Source of the DNA: Dehalococcoidia bacterium | Lineage (GTDB): Bacteria; Chloroflexota; Dehalococcoidia; SAR202; UBA11138 | Assembly: GCA_012270625.1 (NCBI GenBank) | Contig: JAAXHZ010000278.1 | Location: 1 to 14,858 of the forward strand | Length of the DNA stretch: 14,858 nucleotides | Reading direction: 5' to 3' | Part shown: positions 6,518 through 13,080 of the stretch, piece after piece | How positions within the stretch are numbered: position 1 is the first letter of the stretch | Layout of the letters: every line of letters starts with the position of its first letter | Made by a program: the position numbers and the translations under genes | The notes under the pieces: generated by a model | Databases searched by the model: none | Told to the model about the DNA's origin: nothing | What the model saw: only the letters and a program-made list of their open reading frames with translations

Positions 6518-8287
6518 CTACATCTTCTCTGGTGCAGCGATTCCCAGCAGCCAGAGCCCAGTGCCAATCACGTTCTTGACAGCCGCAGTCAAAGCGAGAC
6601 GGAACTCCTGTTCTGGTGACCCGAAGATGCGCTCACTGTTGTAAAAGTCGCCGAATGAGTTGGACAGCCCGCTGAGGTAGTGAGCAAGCCTGTGAATGCG
6701 AAAGTTTAAGGCGCAATCCAATATGACATCTGGAAACTCATCTATCTGGCGTATCAAAGCAAACTCATGATCGCTGATCTGAGATGGAACCTGCGGTGGT
6801 GGTGGGCTGTCTGCCATCATCGCCCTTGCGAGCAGTCTGGAAGCTCGGGCGTGTGTGTACTGGGTGTATGGAGCCGAGTTTGCGTCGAAGTCGAGCGCGG
6901 ACTCCCATGAGAAGTTGACTTCCTTTATGTGTTCAGTGGACAGTATCGAATACTTGAGCGCACCTATGCCCACGGCCTTTGCGATGGAGTTGATCTCTTC
7001 CTCAGTAAAGTCGCCGCTGTCCTTGGACTCCGCAATTTTTGCTGCCCTGCGGATTGCAGTTGCTAGGACCTCATCCAGCGATACGATGTTTCCCAGCCTA
7101 GACGACATCTTCGAGCCTTCAAGCTTCAAGTGACCGAATGGGATGTGGACGCAGTCACTGACCCACTCGTATCCGAGTAGCTCCAGAATCTTGAAAATCT
7201 GCTGGAAGTACAGCCTCTGCTCGTCTCCAACGACGTAGATCATCGAGTCGAATCCCAAGCTCGCGCGTCTTGATACAGCTGCGCCAAGGTCTTGAGTGCT
7301 GTAGGTGGCTGTACCATCGGAACGCAGAATCACCTTATCAGGCAGACCATGTCTCTGAAGAACAGCAATGACTGCTCCTTCAGACACCTCTGTCTCGTCT
7401 TCAAGGTCGTCCACGATGGTGGCGTCCGATGAAGCCGCACCTTCCGTGAGCCTTCTAGCGACCCCTTTCTCTACGGCTTCTGCAACGACTCTCTTCCCTG
7501 CATCAATGAACAAGCTCTGTCCCGTAACCTCATCGAACTGTACGTCCAGAGTGTCATAGACAGGCTCGAACGTATCCATGCTCGCATCTCTAATGAGCTT
7601 CCATGTCTTCAGAACGTCTTCGTTGCCTTCTTCGAACTCTCGCAACACAATCTGTGCCTCTGATGCCAGTGAAGGATCTGAGCTCGCCTCAGTGTTGAAT
7701 CTGACATAGAGGTCTAGCATCTCCTCCATCGGGCGCTCTTTTAGCGCCCTTGGATCGCTCCATCTCTCATATGCGGCCATTACTTTGCCCATGTGCAGTC
7801 CGATGTCACCGGTGTAATTCAGCCGGTGCACCCTATGTCCGGTGAATCCCAAACACCTCGACACGCTGTCACCAATGATCGTTGATCTTATGTGTCCGAC
7901 ATGCATAGGCTTTCCTGTATTGGGCGCAGAGAACTCCACAACCACAAGCCTTCCCTGCCCGATGTCACTTGAACCGAATGCAGGATCTGTCAAGGCTTTG
8001 CGTAGCGTCATCTCAGTTGCAAGCTGCCGGTTGAGTGAAAAGTTCACAAATCCGCCAATGCTTTCGACCGACTCAATGAGTCCGCCTGGAATGACAGTCT
8101 CGGCAACTATACTGGCGAGTCCGTTGGCGGAGACATTCGTTGCTTGCGCTTCAGTGAAACAGTGCAGGGCTAGGTCGCCGTAGCCCTTACGAGACATCTG
8201 CAAATTGCGCCGAATTGCATCATCAGATATAATGTCATTTATTTGCAGAGTCAATAGCTTGACGACGCTGTCATGAAAGTAGGACAT
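6518..8287 (-). CDS. argS: Arginyl-tRNA synthetase
   Basis: 589-residue class I synthetase that charges tRNA(Arg). The N-terminal additional domain holds GYGDLA (35-40). The HIGH motif is HVGH (129-132) in APNTGKPMHVGHIRST. The KMSK-like loop is KMSSR (393-397), the usual relaxed form in ArgS. The anticodon-binding DALR domain occupies about 470-589, starting near YTQYTHARASRL. AGAGGAG upstream of the ATG at 8287 supports the start, which lies inside the end of the preceding gene (17-bp overlap), so the two are translationally coupled. GC is lower than in gatA, possibly indicating a replacement of argS by transfer; this is inference. Confidence 0.97.
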   Translation of the reverse strand: MSYFHDSVVKLLTLQINDIISDDAIRRNLQMSRKGYGDLALHCFTEAQATNVSANGLASIVAETVIPGGLIESVESIGGFVNFSLNRQLATEMTLRKALTDPAFGSSDIGQGRLVVVEFSAPNTGKPMHVGHIRSTIIGDSVSRCLGFTGHRVHRLNYTGDIGLHMGKVMAAYERWSDPRALKERPMEEMLDLYVRFNTEASSDPSLASEAQIVLREFEEGNEDVLKTWKLIRDASMDTFEPVYDTLDVQFDEVTGQSLFIDAGKRVVAEAVEKGVARRLTEGAASSDATIVDDLEDETEVSEGAVIAVLQRHGLPDKVILRSDGTATYSTQDLGAAVSRRASLGFDSMIYVVGDEQRLYFQQIFKILELLGYEWVSDCVHIPFGHLKLEGSKMSSRLGNIVSLDEVLATAIRRAAKIAESKDSGDFTEEEINSIAKAVGIGALKYSILSTEHIKEVNFSWESALDFDANSAPYTQYTHARASRLLARAMMADSPPPPQVPSQISDHEFALIRQIDEFPDVILDCALNFRIHRLAHYLSGLSNSFGDFYNSERIFGSPEQEFRLALTAAVKNVIGTGLWLLGIAAPEKM

Positions 8288-8777
8288 AGGACTCCTCTAC
8301 TAAAGTTGGGATGACCAGCTGAAATTCAGTCTTTGAAACTCCAGGAACTGCTTGAATACCACGCATGAGACGTCTAAGATCGGAGGTGCCTCCGACCTTG
8401 GACAAAGCGATACCATCATCTGGGCCCACCAGAGCGTGCGCAGTAGCTACGCCTGGTACCCTTCTGACGTCCATCAAGATGGGATGGGGGTCTCCAACCG
8501 ATAGCCTCAGGAGTACCCAAACTGCTGACTCCTCATGACCGAACGTGAGGTCCGAGTCCCAGAATGGCAAGTCTTGCTCGGCCGCCATGATTACCGGTCT
8601 AGAGTCGGTGGAGTGTATGTGCTGACATTGTCTCAAAGAGTGATCTAGAAGCTCCCGATATTCGTCGACAGTCTCAGTCTCAACGAAGGTCAGGAAGACA
8701 CCAGGCCCACTTACTCTATGTGTGAATCGTGTGTGTCGTAAAGCTGTGAGGTGCGTGAAAACCTCATCTACGTGCAT
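8271..8777 (-). CDS. Protein with C-terminal Lrp/AsnC ligand-binding-like (RAM) domain
   Basis: 168 residues. Residues about 87-160 have the pattern of the Lrp/AsnC effector (RAM) domain: a beta strand WVLLRLSV, VRRVPGVATAHALVG, a second strand DGIALSKV, then RLMRGIQAVPGVSKTEFQLV. The N-terminal 85 residues match nothing I recognise and show no helix-turn-helix, so it is probably not a classical DNA-binding Lrp. Its stop lies 17 bp inside argS, implying one transcript and coupled translation; a role in amino acid sensing near argS is conjecture. No good Shine-Dalgarno is present. A TATAGT -10-like box at 8791-8796 would give a leader of only about 7 nt. Confidence 0.65.
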   Translation of the reverse strand: MHVDEVFTHLTALRHTRFTHRVSGPGVFLTFVETETVDEYRELLDHSLRQCQHIHSTDSRPVIMAAEQDLPFWDSDLTFGHEESAVWVLLRLSVGDPHPILMDVRRVPGVATAHALVGPDDGIALSKVGGTSDLRRLMRGIQAVPGVSKTEFQLVIPTLVEESYVLLS

Positions 8778-8850
8778 TAGATCCGCTTGAACTATACGAA
8801 GGCTGAAAAGGTGTTCATGGCCAATTCCTCACATAGCCAGAAAATGAAGT

Positions 8851-8976
8851 GATTGCCGAAACCCTTGTCGACATCATAAACCAGTCTCTAGCTTGGCCGC
8901 AAGACTTGCTGGGAATGCCGCGCAATACTTGTCCGATATTATGACCAGTCTCTAGCTTGGCCGCAAGACTTGCTGG
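8851..8976. repeat. Two tandem 62/64-bp repeats with identical 33-bp cores
   Basis: Unit 1 spans 8851-8912 and unit 2 spans 8913-8976. The last 33 bases of each (8880-8912 and 8944-8976) are identical. The first 29-31 bases are related but diverged, with shared TGCCG, CTTGTC and GA.AT.AT blocks. Each core contains an 11-bp dyad GCAAG-A-CTTGC (8899-8909 and 8963-8973), centres 64 bp apart, about six helical turns. An upstream CTTG (8892-8895; 8956-8959) gives a third half-site. The array fills the gap between the divergent RAM-domain gene and the HTH-YbjN gene and is probably the operator region for one or both. A TTG codon at 8970 lies in the second core. Confidence 0.85.
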
Positions 8977-8986
8977 CGTTGATATG

Positions 8987-8991
8987 TAGGA
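8987..8991 (+). promoter_or_regulatory. Shine-Dalgarno deciding the HTH-YbjN gene start
   Basis: TAGGA, eight bases before ATG at 9000. The in-frame TTG at 8970 falls inside the repeat, and the ATG at 8991 touches the ribosome binding site, so 9000 is preferred. Confidence 0.55.
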
Positions 8992-8999
8992 TGTCTATT

Positions 9000-9929
9000 A
9001 TGGAAATCGTTTACAAGCCGCCTACTCCAATTGACGTCGACAGTCTCTCTTCACTGATCCACGAACGTCGGATGGGCTTGAACCTCTCAAGACGCGAGTT
9101 CGCTGAAATGATCGGCGTAGTGGAGACGACGGTCAGAAACTGGGAGAGTGACAGGACCAGCCCGAGTCGTAACGATATTGTACGGATGAGGGAAGGGATG
9201 AGAGTCGCGGAGGAGGAGCGGGAGGTCCTCAACCTATTGCTGCGAACGGCCGGCTATCCACTCTTGGGCGAGTGCAAAGAAGATTACTCAGGTGTGAAGG
9301 AGCAGCATGGCATGTCTGAGGGACCAGCAAAGACAACCGAGATAATCCATAAGGTGGTGCTACCTTACTTGGACGAGATCAAGTTCAGCTATCTTGCAGA
9401 CAGAGACACTGTAGAGTTCGTCACCCCTTACCGCGGTACCCGATATATCGTCAAAGTGGTGGATCACGAAACCCCAGATCCATCGCTGAGCATTGCCTTC
9501 ATGCACATCGTCAGGCTGGATTCAATGTGCGAGGCTGATGCTCTGAGAATCTGCAACTACATGAACACCAAGATCAAAGGCAAGTTCCTAATGTTCAATG
9601 ACGACCGGGACCTCCACTATCTTCTGGATGTCCCGTTGCAGTCCGATAGCGGACCTGAGGCCTTTAAGGATGGTTTCGAGTGGGCACTCATATCAGCGGC
9701 GACGTTTCATGAGCCTCTGATGAAAGTCAGGTGGGCTGGTGCCGACTTTGAGGAGGCGCTGAATTCCAAGCAGTCAGGGGACCTTGAGGAGGAATCCAAA
9801 CAGTCAAAGACATTAGACCCCGACTCCTCCTTTGATGACTACGACAAAGAGAAGCGCATGAAGACCATCCAGATCGCCCGAGGTGGGGATAACCCTGGTA
9901 GCCAACAACTGCAAGACTCGGTTGTATAG
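9000..9929 (+). CDS. Transcriptional regulator: HTH (XRE) domain fused to YbjN-like domain
   Basis: 309 residues from ATG 9000. Residues about 15-68 form an XRE-type helix-turn-helix (LNLSRREFAEMIGV, then VETTVRNWESDRTSPS), followed by the helix REVLNLLLRTAGYPLL (74-89) seen after such domains. Residues about 118-240 resemble the YbjN / type III chaperone-like fold: PYLDEIKFSYLADRDTVEF, an alpha-helix ADALRICNYMNTKIKGKF, strands HYLLDVPL and a closing helix FEWALISAATFHEP. The C-terminal 55 residues or so are acidic and probably disordered, with SKQS repeated. No enzyme motif is visible. The gene diverges from the RAM-domain gene, and the tandem dyads upstream are the likely binding sites for this protein or its partner. 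GC is low (24 of 60 bases at 9541-9600). HTH assignment is firm; YbjN assignment is moderate. Confidence 0.75.
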   Translation: MEIVYKPPTPIDVDSLSSLIHERRMGLNLSRREFAEMIGVVETTVRNWESDRTSPSRNDIVRMREGMRVAEEEREVLNLLLRTAGYPLLGECKEDYSGVKEQHGMSEGPAKTTEIIHKVVLPYLDEIKFSYLADRDTVEFVTPYRGTRYIVKVVDHETPDPSLSIAFMHIVRLDSMCEADALRICNYMNTKIKGKFLMFNDDRDLHYLLDVPLQSDSGPEAFKDGFEWALISAATFHEPLMKVRWAGADFEEALNSKQSGDLEEESKQSKTLDPDSSFDDYDKEKRMKTIQIARGGDNPGSQQLQDSVV

Positions 9930-9977
9930 CAACAGATCAATGAAATTGCGGACATCGACTCTAACTCCGAATGACGA

Positions 9978-10655
9978 TTGTCTGGCGTAACTGAGTCATA
10001 CCTCTCCATCCGCATAACTGGCATCGAGCCTTGGGATCCACCTGACGGCGAGCCAGGCCGTGGAATGATGCTGCACACCACGCGCGGCGACGTCCGCTCG
10101 ATAGTGCACCACGACCAGGACATACGAACCACCAAGGGCATCATCTGGGTGTGGGGTGCGCGAGGCGGATTCGCGGGACCGGCGGACGGCATCTACCGAG
10201 ACCTCGCTGAGGAGCTGAGGCACGAGATAACCTCGGTCAGAATCGACTATCGACAGCCGAACGTCATCCCCGAGTGTGTAATGGATACGCTGGTCGGCGT
10301 CTCGTTCCTGACCGGCGCCGGACACACTGACATTGCGCTGGTCGGCCACTCATTCGGTGGAGCGGTCGTCATATCCGCCGCGCCGTTCAGCGACGATGTC
10401 AAGGCAGTGGCCGCGCTGTCCAGCCAGACCTACGGCGCACAGCGCGCCGCCCTGGTCTCCCCGCGTCCGCTCCTTCTCGCCCACGGAGAAGCCGACACGA
10501 GGCTGCCTCCATACTGCTCCGAGATGATCCACACCTGGGCCGAGGAGCCTAAAGAGCTGATCCTCTACCCCGGAGCAGGCCACGGCCTAACCGAGTGCAA
10601 GGACGAGCTGAGACCCATGCTCCGCGACTGGCTGAGGGAGAAGCTGGAGCTATGA
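9978..10655 (+). CDS. Alpha/beta-hydrolase, dienelactone-hydrolase-like
   Basis: 225 residues from a TTG start; an in-frame stop at 9972-9974 leaves no earlier option, and the next in-frame Met is at residue 30. Catalytic triad candidates are Ser125 in the nucleophile elbow GHSFGG (123-128), Asp173 in HGEADTRLP and His202 in GAGHGL. The WVWGARGGF loop (57-65) forms the oxyanion side. A soluble esterase or dienelactone-hydrolase-type enzyme is likely, with substrate unknown. There is no signal peptide and no strong Shine-Dalgarno. It starts 48 bp after the HTH-YbjN gene, but GC jumps (42 of 60 bases at 10141-10200), so the genes may not share a history. Confidence 0.85.
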   Translation: MSGVTESYLSIRITGIEPWDPPDGEPGRGMMLHTTRGDVRSIVHHDQDIRTTKGIIWVWGARGGFAGPADGIYRDLAEELRHEITSVRIDYRQPNVIPECVMDTLVGVSFLTGAGHTDIALVGHSFGGAVVISAAPFSDDVKAVAALSSQTYGAQRAALVSPRPLLLAHGEADTRLPPYCSEMIHTWAEEPKELILYPGAGHGLTECKDELRPMLRDWLREKLEL

Positions 10656-10735
10656 ATTCAGAAACGAAATGCCCGCTGGTGACACTTTCCGTCTTTAGTA
10701 GTGCGGATTCGGACAGGTCATCTAGCTGTTCACTG

Positions 10736-10987
10736 TCAGCCAATGGACTTGTGATGACGCCTTGAAACCCTATCGGGCCTATGATGATCCCTGATGACAG
10801 CCCTCAGATCATCGCCCACGGCTTTCCAGTCCGACCAGAGCGCGTACCTGTCGACAACGTGGGGTGGAAGCGACTTTCTGGGTACGTTCAACGACCCCGT
10901 GAAGTCGAAGATGCGCGCAAGTCCATTCAAAACGGGTCTGCGTGGACTCCGTCTGATAAGTACTCTGCGTCTTGTCTTCAGGGCCAT
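10736..10987 (-). CDS. Small basic protein of unknown function
   Basis: 83 residues, with a basic N-terminus (KTRRRVLIRRSPRRP), then GLARIFDFTGSLN (22-34) and SDWKAVGDDLRAVI. This layout, a basic head followed by a G-L-A-R-I-x-D-x-x-G segment and a SDWxAVGxDL segment, resembles small conserved proteins I have seen in cyanobacteria and other phyla, but I cannot name the family or function. GAGAG lies six bases before the ATG. A TACCC/GGGTA palindrome sits about 30-50 bp upstream on the same strand. There is no membrane segment. The tail (RRHHKSIG) is weakly constrained. It may be a false ORF, but the pattern favours a real gene. Confidence 0.55.
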   Translation of the reverse strand: MALKTRRRVLIRRSPRRPVLNGLARIFDFTGSLNVPRKSLPPHVVDRYALWSDWKAVGDDLRAVIRDHHRPDRVSRRHHKSIG

Positions 10988-11017
10988 CAGCGTCTCTCAA
11001 TAGGTTGATCATTTGTG

Positions 11018-11044
11018 CATACCCCATAATAGGGTATGTACCCT
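11018..11044 (-). promoter_or_regulatory. TACCC/GGGTA double palindrome, operator-like
   Basis: CATACCC (11018-11024) and GGGTATG (11032-11038) form a 7-bp inverted repeat around CATAATA. It overlaps a second palindrome AGGGTA-TG-TACCCT (11031-11044). On the minus strand it lies about 30-57 bp before the 83-residue gene and contains TATTAT, a possible -10. Operators of the CsoR family of metal/sulfur repressors have TACCC...GGGTA arms of this kind, but no csoR gene is in the window. Confidence 0.4.
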
Positions 11045-11089
11045 AGCATAACCGGAATAGTAACCGGCGGCAACTTATACCAGCCGCCT

Positions 11090-11250
11090 GAGCCTGTATC
11101 AGTTTAGTCGGTGTGCCACTCTCCTGAGCTTTAACATCTGGTCCCGTCATTCCGGCGAAAGCCGGAACCCACGAAGTGGCTCGCCGTTCGGCAATCCAGG
11201 GGTGGTTGGGTGTCTTATACGGAGTCCACCGACTAAATTGAAACAGGTTC
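11090..11250. mobile_element. MITE-like 161-bp element with 24-bp imperfect terminal inverted repeats
   Basis: The left arm 11090-11113 and the reverse complement of 11227-11250 match at 21 of 24 positions, sharing TTTAGTCGGTG at their inner ends. The interior has no ORF. It holds a separate hairpin, TTCCGGC-GAAA-GCCGGAA at 11150-11167, part of the dispersed GTCATTCCGGCGAAAGCCGG repeat. No target-site duplication is obvious at the ends. A non-autonomous transposable element is the simplest reading; a large transcription-terminator hairpin is an alternative. Confidence 0.6.
11147..11170. repeat. Dispersed REP hairpin GTCATTCCGGCGAAAGCCGG
   Basis: Stem TTCCGGC (11150-11156), tetraloop GAAA, GCCGGAA (11161-11167). 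This exact palindromic motif is a common dispersed repeat in bacterial genomes. Here it is nested inside the 161-bp inverted-repeat element. Confidence 0.7.
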
Positions 11251-11286
11251 GTCAACGGTTCACGCTTAAACGATAACCAATCCCTA

Positions 11287-12204
11287 TCACCGCACGCACT
11301 CATTCCCCAGGTCAACGACTCTCTCAGCCACCGTCGCGAGCATCCGCCACGAAGTCTCGTGACGCTTTGTGGCTTCTACATCGTCGTAGTACGTGTCCAG
11401 GAGAACGTAGGTGCAGTCCAGCGCCTGCAACCCCTCCAGGTCGCCTCTGATCTGGTCCAGGCTTCCCTCACCCGCTATGCGCGCGTCGCCGGACAGAGGC
11501 GACTCAGTGATTCGCAGTCTTATCCTCGGGCAGAGCGCCGGCATCGGCTTCCGCTCCCGGTCGGCAACCTCTCTCAGGCGGGGAATGTCCCTCTTCTCGA
11601 ACTCCGCCACCCGTATTCTGATAGGGTGCCATCCATCTCCGTACCGCACTGTGCGGCGCAGCGCGGCGTCGCTGGCCCCTCCAACCCAGATCGGCGGATG
11701 CGGCTTCCGAACCGGACGCGGAGCCGTGTCCACGTCCTTGAAAGAGACGAACCGACCGTCATACGAGGCGACGTCCTGCGTCCACAGCGCCTTGATGGCC
11801 GCGAGGTAGTCGTCGGTGATGGCTCCACGCTGCCGGAACGGGACGCCGAGCGCCTTGAACTCCTGCTCGGCCCATCCGACACCCACACCCAGGATGAACC
11901 TGCCCCCACTCAGCGCATCGACGTTCGCGCCCGCCCTCGCGATCTCCAGAGGACTCCGATACGGCAGGATGGCGACCGTCGTCCCGATCTCCATCGACTC
12001 TGTAATTCCGGCCAGCCAGCCGAGCGTCGTCAGCGGCTCGTAGAACGGCGCGGGATACCTGGAGCTCACGTCAGGAGTGACCGCGATGTGGTCGGAGCTC
12101 ATAATCAGGTGATAGCCCATCGCCTCGATCAGCTTCACAGTGCGACTCATAGACTCGGGATTCGCGCCCGGCCCAAAGTTGATCAGGTTGACGCCGACTT
12201 TCAT
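11287..12204 (-). CDS. LLM-class flavin/F420-dependent oxidoreductase
   Basis: 305 residues of the luciferase-like monooxygenase fold (TIM barrel), similar to the probable F420-dependent oxidoreductase group. Marks are the start MKVGVNLINFGPGANPE, SSDHI (36-40), the segment YRSPLEIARAGANVDALSGGR with LGVGVGW after it, and PHPPIWVGG. Substrate and cofactor (FMN or F420) cannot be told from the sequence. It starts 6 bp after the stop of the PhnD-like gene, with no good Shine-Dalgarno of its own, so it is probably translated by coupling. It is the last gene of the three-gene minus-strand operon. Confidence 0.9.
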   Translation of the reverse strand: MKVGVNLINFGPGANPESMSRTVKLIEAMGYHLIMSSDHIAVTPDVSSRYPAPFYEPLTTLGWLAGITESMEIGTTVAILPYRSPLEIARAGANVDALSGGRFILGVGVGWAEQEFKALGVPFRQRGAITDDYLAAIKALWTQDVASYDGRFVSFKDVDTAPRPVRKPHPPIWVGGASDAALRRTVRYGDGWHPIRIRVAEFEKRDIPRLREVADRERKPMPALCPRIRLRITESPLSGDARIAGEGSLDQIRGDLEGLQALDCTYVLLDTYYDDVEATKRHETSWRMLATVAERVVDLGNECVR

Positions 12205-12210
12205 ATCAGA

Positions 12211-13002
12211 TCACACCAGCCCCTCATCAGCGGCGGCAGCCTCGATCAGTTCCCAGCCGTGTTCGATACCAGGAACGAAGCTGCTGCACGCCTCTCCTCT
12301 CAGCACCGCCTCTTCCACTTCGTCATTCCCGGTGATGGACAGAAACGCGGACTCGATCTGAGAGGCCAGCTGCGCGTCGATGCTGCTCTGCGCGGTGAAG
12401 CAGCAGTGGCTGTATGGAGGGCTGGACCAGAACGCCCGAACCTCGTGGACCTCCACGCTGCCATCTTCAGCCATCGACTCCAAGGTACTTCGGCTGACGG
12501 CCCCGGCGTCGAACTCGCCCGAATACACACGCTCCACCACGTCCCGCTCATCCGAGCCGGTCCCAGATTCACGCTCCTCGTAGAAGCTGATCGCCGCCAG
12601 GTCATTCTGCGGATTCAGCCCAGCCTGCTTCAGCATGTGATACGGTACCAGTCCAGCCTGCTCGGACCCGCGCCGCCCAAACGCGAACCGCTTCCCGATC
12701 AGGTCCTCCACGGTCATGATGTCTGAGTCCATCCCGGCGATGAAGTGGGTGACGAAGCCGATGTCAACGTCTCGCATCGCGATCACACGACACGGCTCAT
12801 CCAGCAGGCGCCTGATCTTCACGTAGCCCAGAGGGCCGTTCCAGGCCAGATCGATGTCGCCGTTCACGAAAGCGTCCACCATCGCGTCGTAGTCCGAGTA
12901 CAGCACCCAGTCCAGATCTATTCCCCTGCGCCGGAAGATGGTCTCCAGGCCCTGAAACACGTCGAAGTGCGATTGAGTCGCCGATCCGCCTAACCTCACC
13001 AT
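12211..13002 (-). CDS. PhnD-like phosphate/phosphonate-type substrate-binding protein without signal peptide
   Basis: 263 residues from ATG 13002. Type 2 periplasmic-binding fold like PhnD: RLGGSATQSHFDVF (3-16), YSDYDAMVDAFVNGDIDLAWNGP (35-57), MTVEDLIGKRFAFG (96-109) and SRSTLE (170-175). The SPPYSHCCFTAQ segment (194-205) fits this branch. No signal peptide, lipobox or transmembrane stretch is present, and no ABC permease or ATPase is nearby, so a cytosolic binding or even catalytic role is possible (compare THI5/NMT1-like proteins). The GGGAGGG Shine-Dalgarno at 13008-13014 points to ATG 13002 over the ATG at 13044, which would add 14 mostly basic residues. It lies between an amidohydrolase and an LLM oxidoreductase in one operon. 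Confidence 0.82.
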   Translation of the reverse strand: MVRLGGSATQSHFDVFQGLETIFRRRGIDLDWVLYSDYDAMVDAFVNGDIDLAWNGPLGYVKIRRLLDEPCRVIAMRDVDIGFVTHFIAGMDSDIMTVEDLIGKRFAFGRRGSEQAGLVPYHMLKQAGLNPQNDLAAISFYEERESGTGSDERDVVERVYSGEFDAGAVSRSTLESMAEDGSVEVHEVRAFWSSPPYSHCCFTAQSSIDAQLASQIESAFLSITGNDEVEEAVLRGEACSSFVPGIEHGWELIEAAAADEGLV

Positions 13003-13007
13003 GTCGT

Positions 13008-13014
13008 CCCTCCC
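13008..13014 (-). promoter_or_regulatory. Shine-Dalgarno deciding the PhnD-like start
   Basis: GGGAGGG on the minus strand, five bases before ATG 13002. It lies inside the longer open frame starting at 13044, for which no ribosome binding site is visible. Confidence 0.65.
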
Positions 13015-13080
13015 ATAACGCCGCCGCGTTCTGCGATTCAACATAGACGAAAAGCATATCGGCCGGCGTCTTTCACCATT

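Noticed and set aside
8880..8976. Two identical 33-bp repeats separated by 31 bp, resembling a one-spacer CRISPR array.
   Set aside because: Only two copies, no cas genes, and the 'spacer' is homologous to the DNA before the first repeat, so this is a tandem duplication with operator-like dyads.
10549..10743. 64-codon minus-strand frame starting with TTG and running into the hydrolase gene antisense.
   Set aside because: No ribosome binding site, overlaps the end of the 83-residue ORF and then lies antisense to a real gene.
10781..11008. Plus-strand frames of 69-75 codons opposite the small 83-residue ORF.
   Set aside because: The minus-strand frame has a better ribosome binding site and a more protein-like conserved pattern; the plus frames look like its shadows.
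11043..11315. 90-codon minus-strand frame across the inverted-repeat element.
   Set aside because: The translation contains the VPAFAGMT string produced by the dispersed palindrome itself, so it is a repeat translation, not a gene.
11359..12726. 455-codon plus-strand frame across the LLM and PhnD-like genes.
   Set aside because: It spans two convincing minus-strand genes in an antisense frame; its sequence is Arg/His/Leu-rich with no motif, as expected for GC-rich shadows.
13003..13044. Longer start of the PhnD-like gene at 13044.
   Set aside because: It adds an Arg-rich 14-residue head with no hydrophobic core, so it is not a signal peptide, while a strong GGGAGGG ribosome binding site supports ATG 13002.
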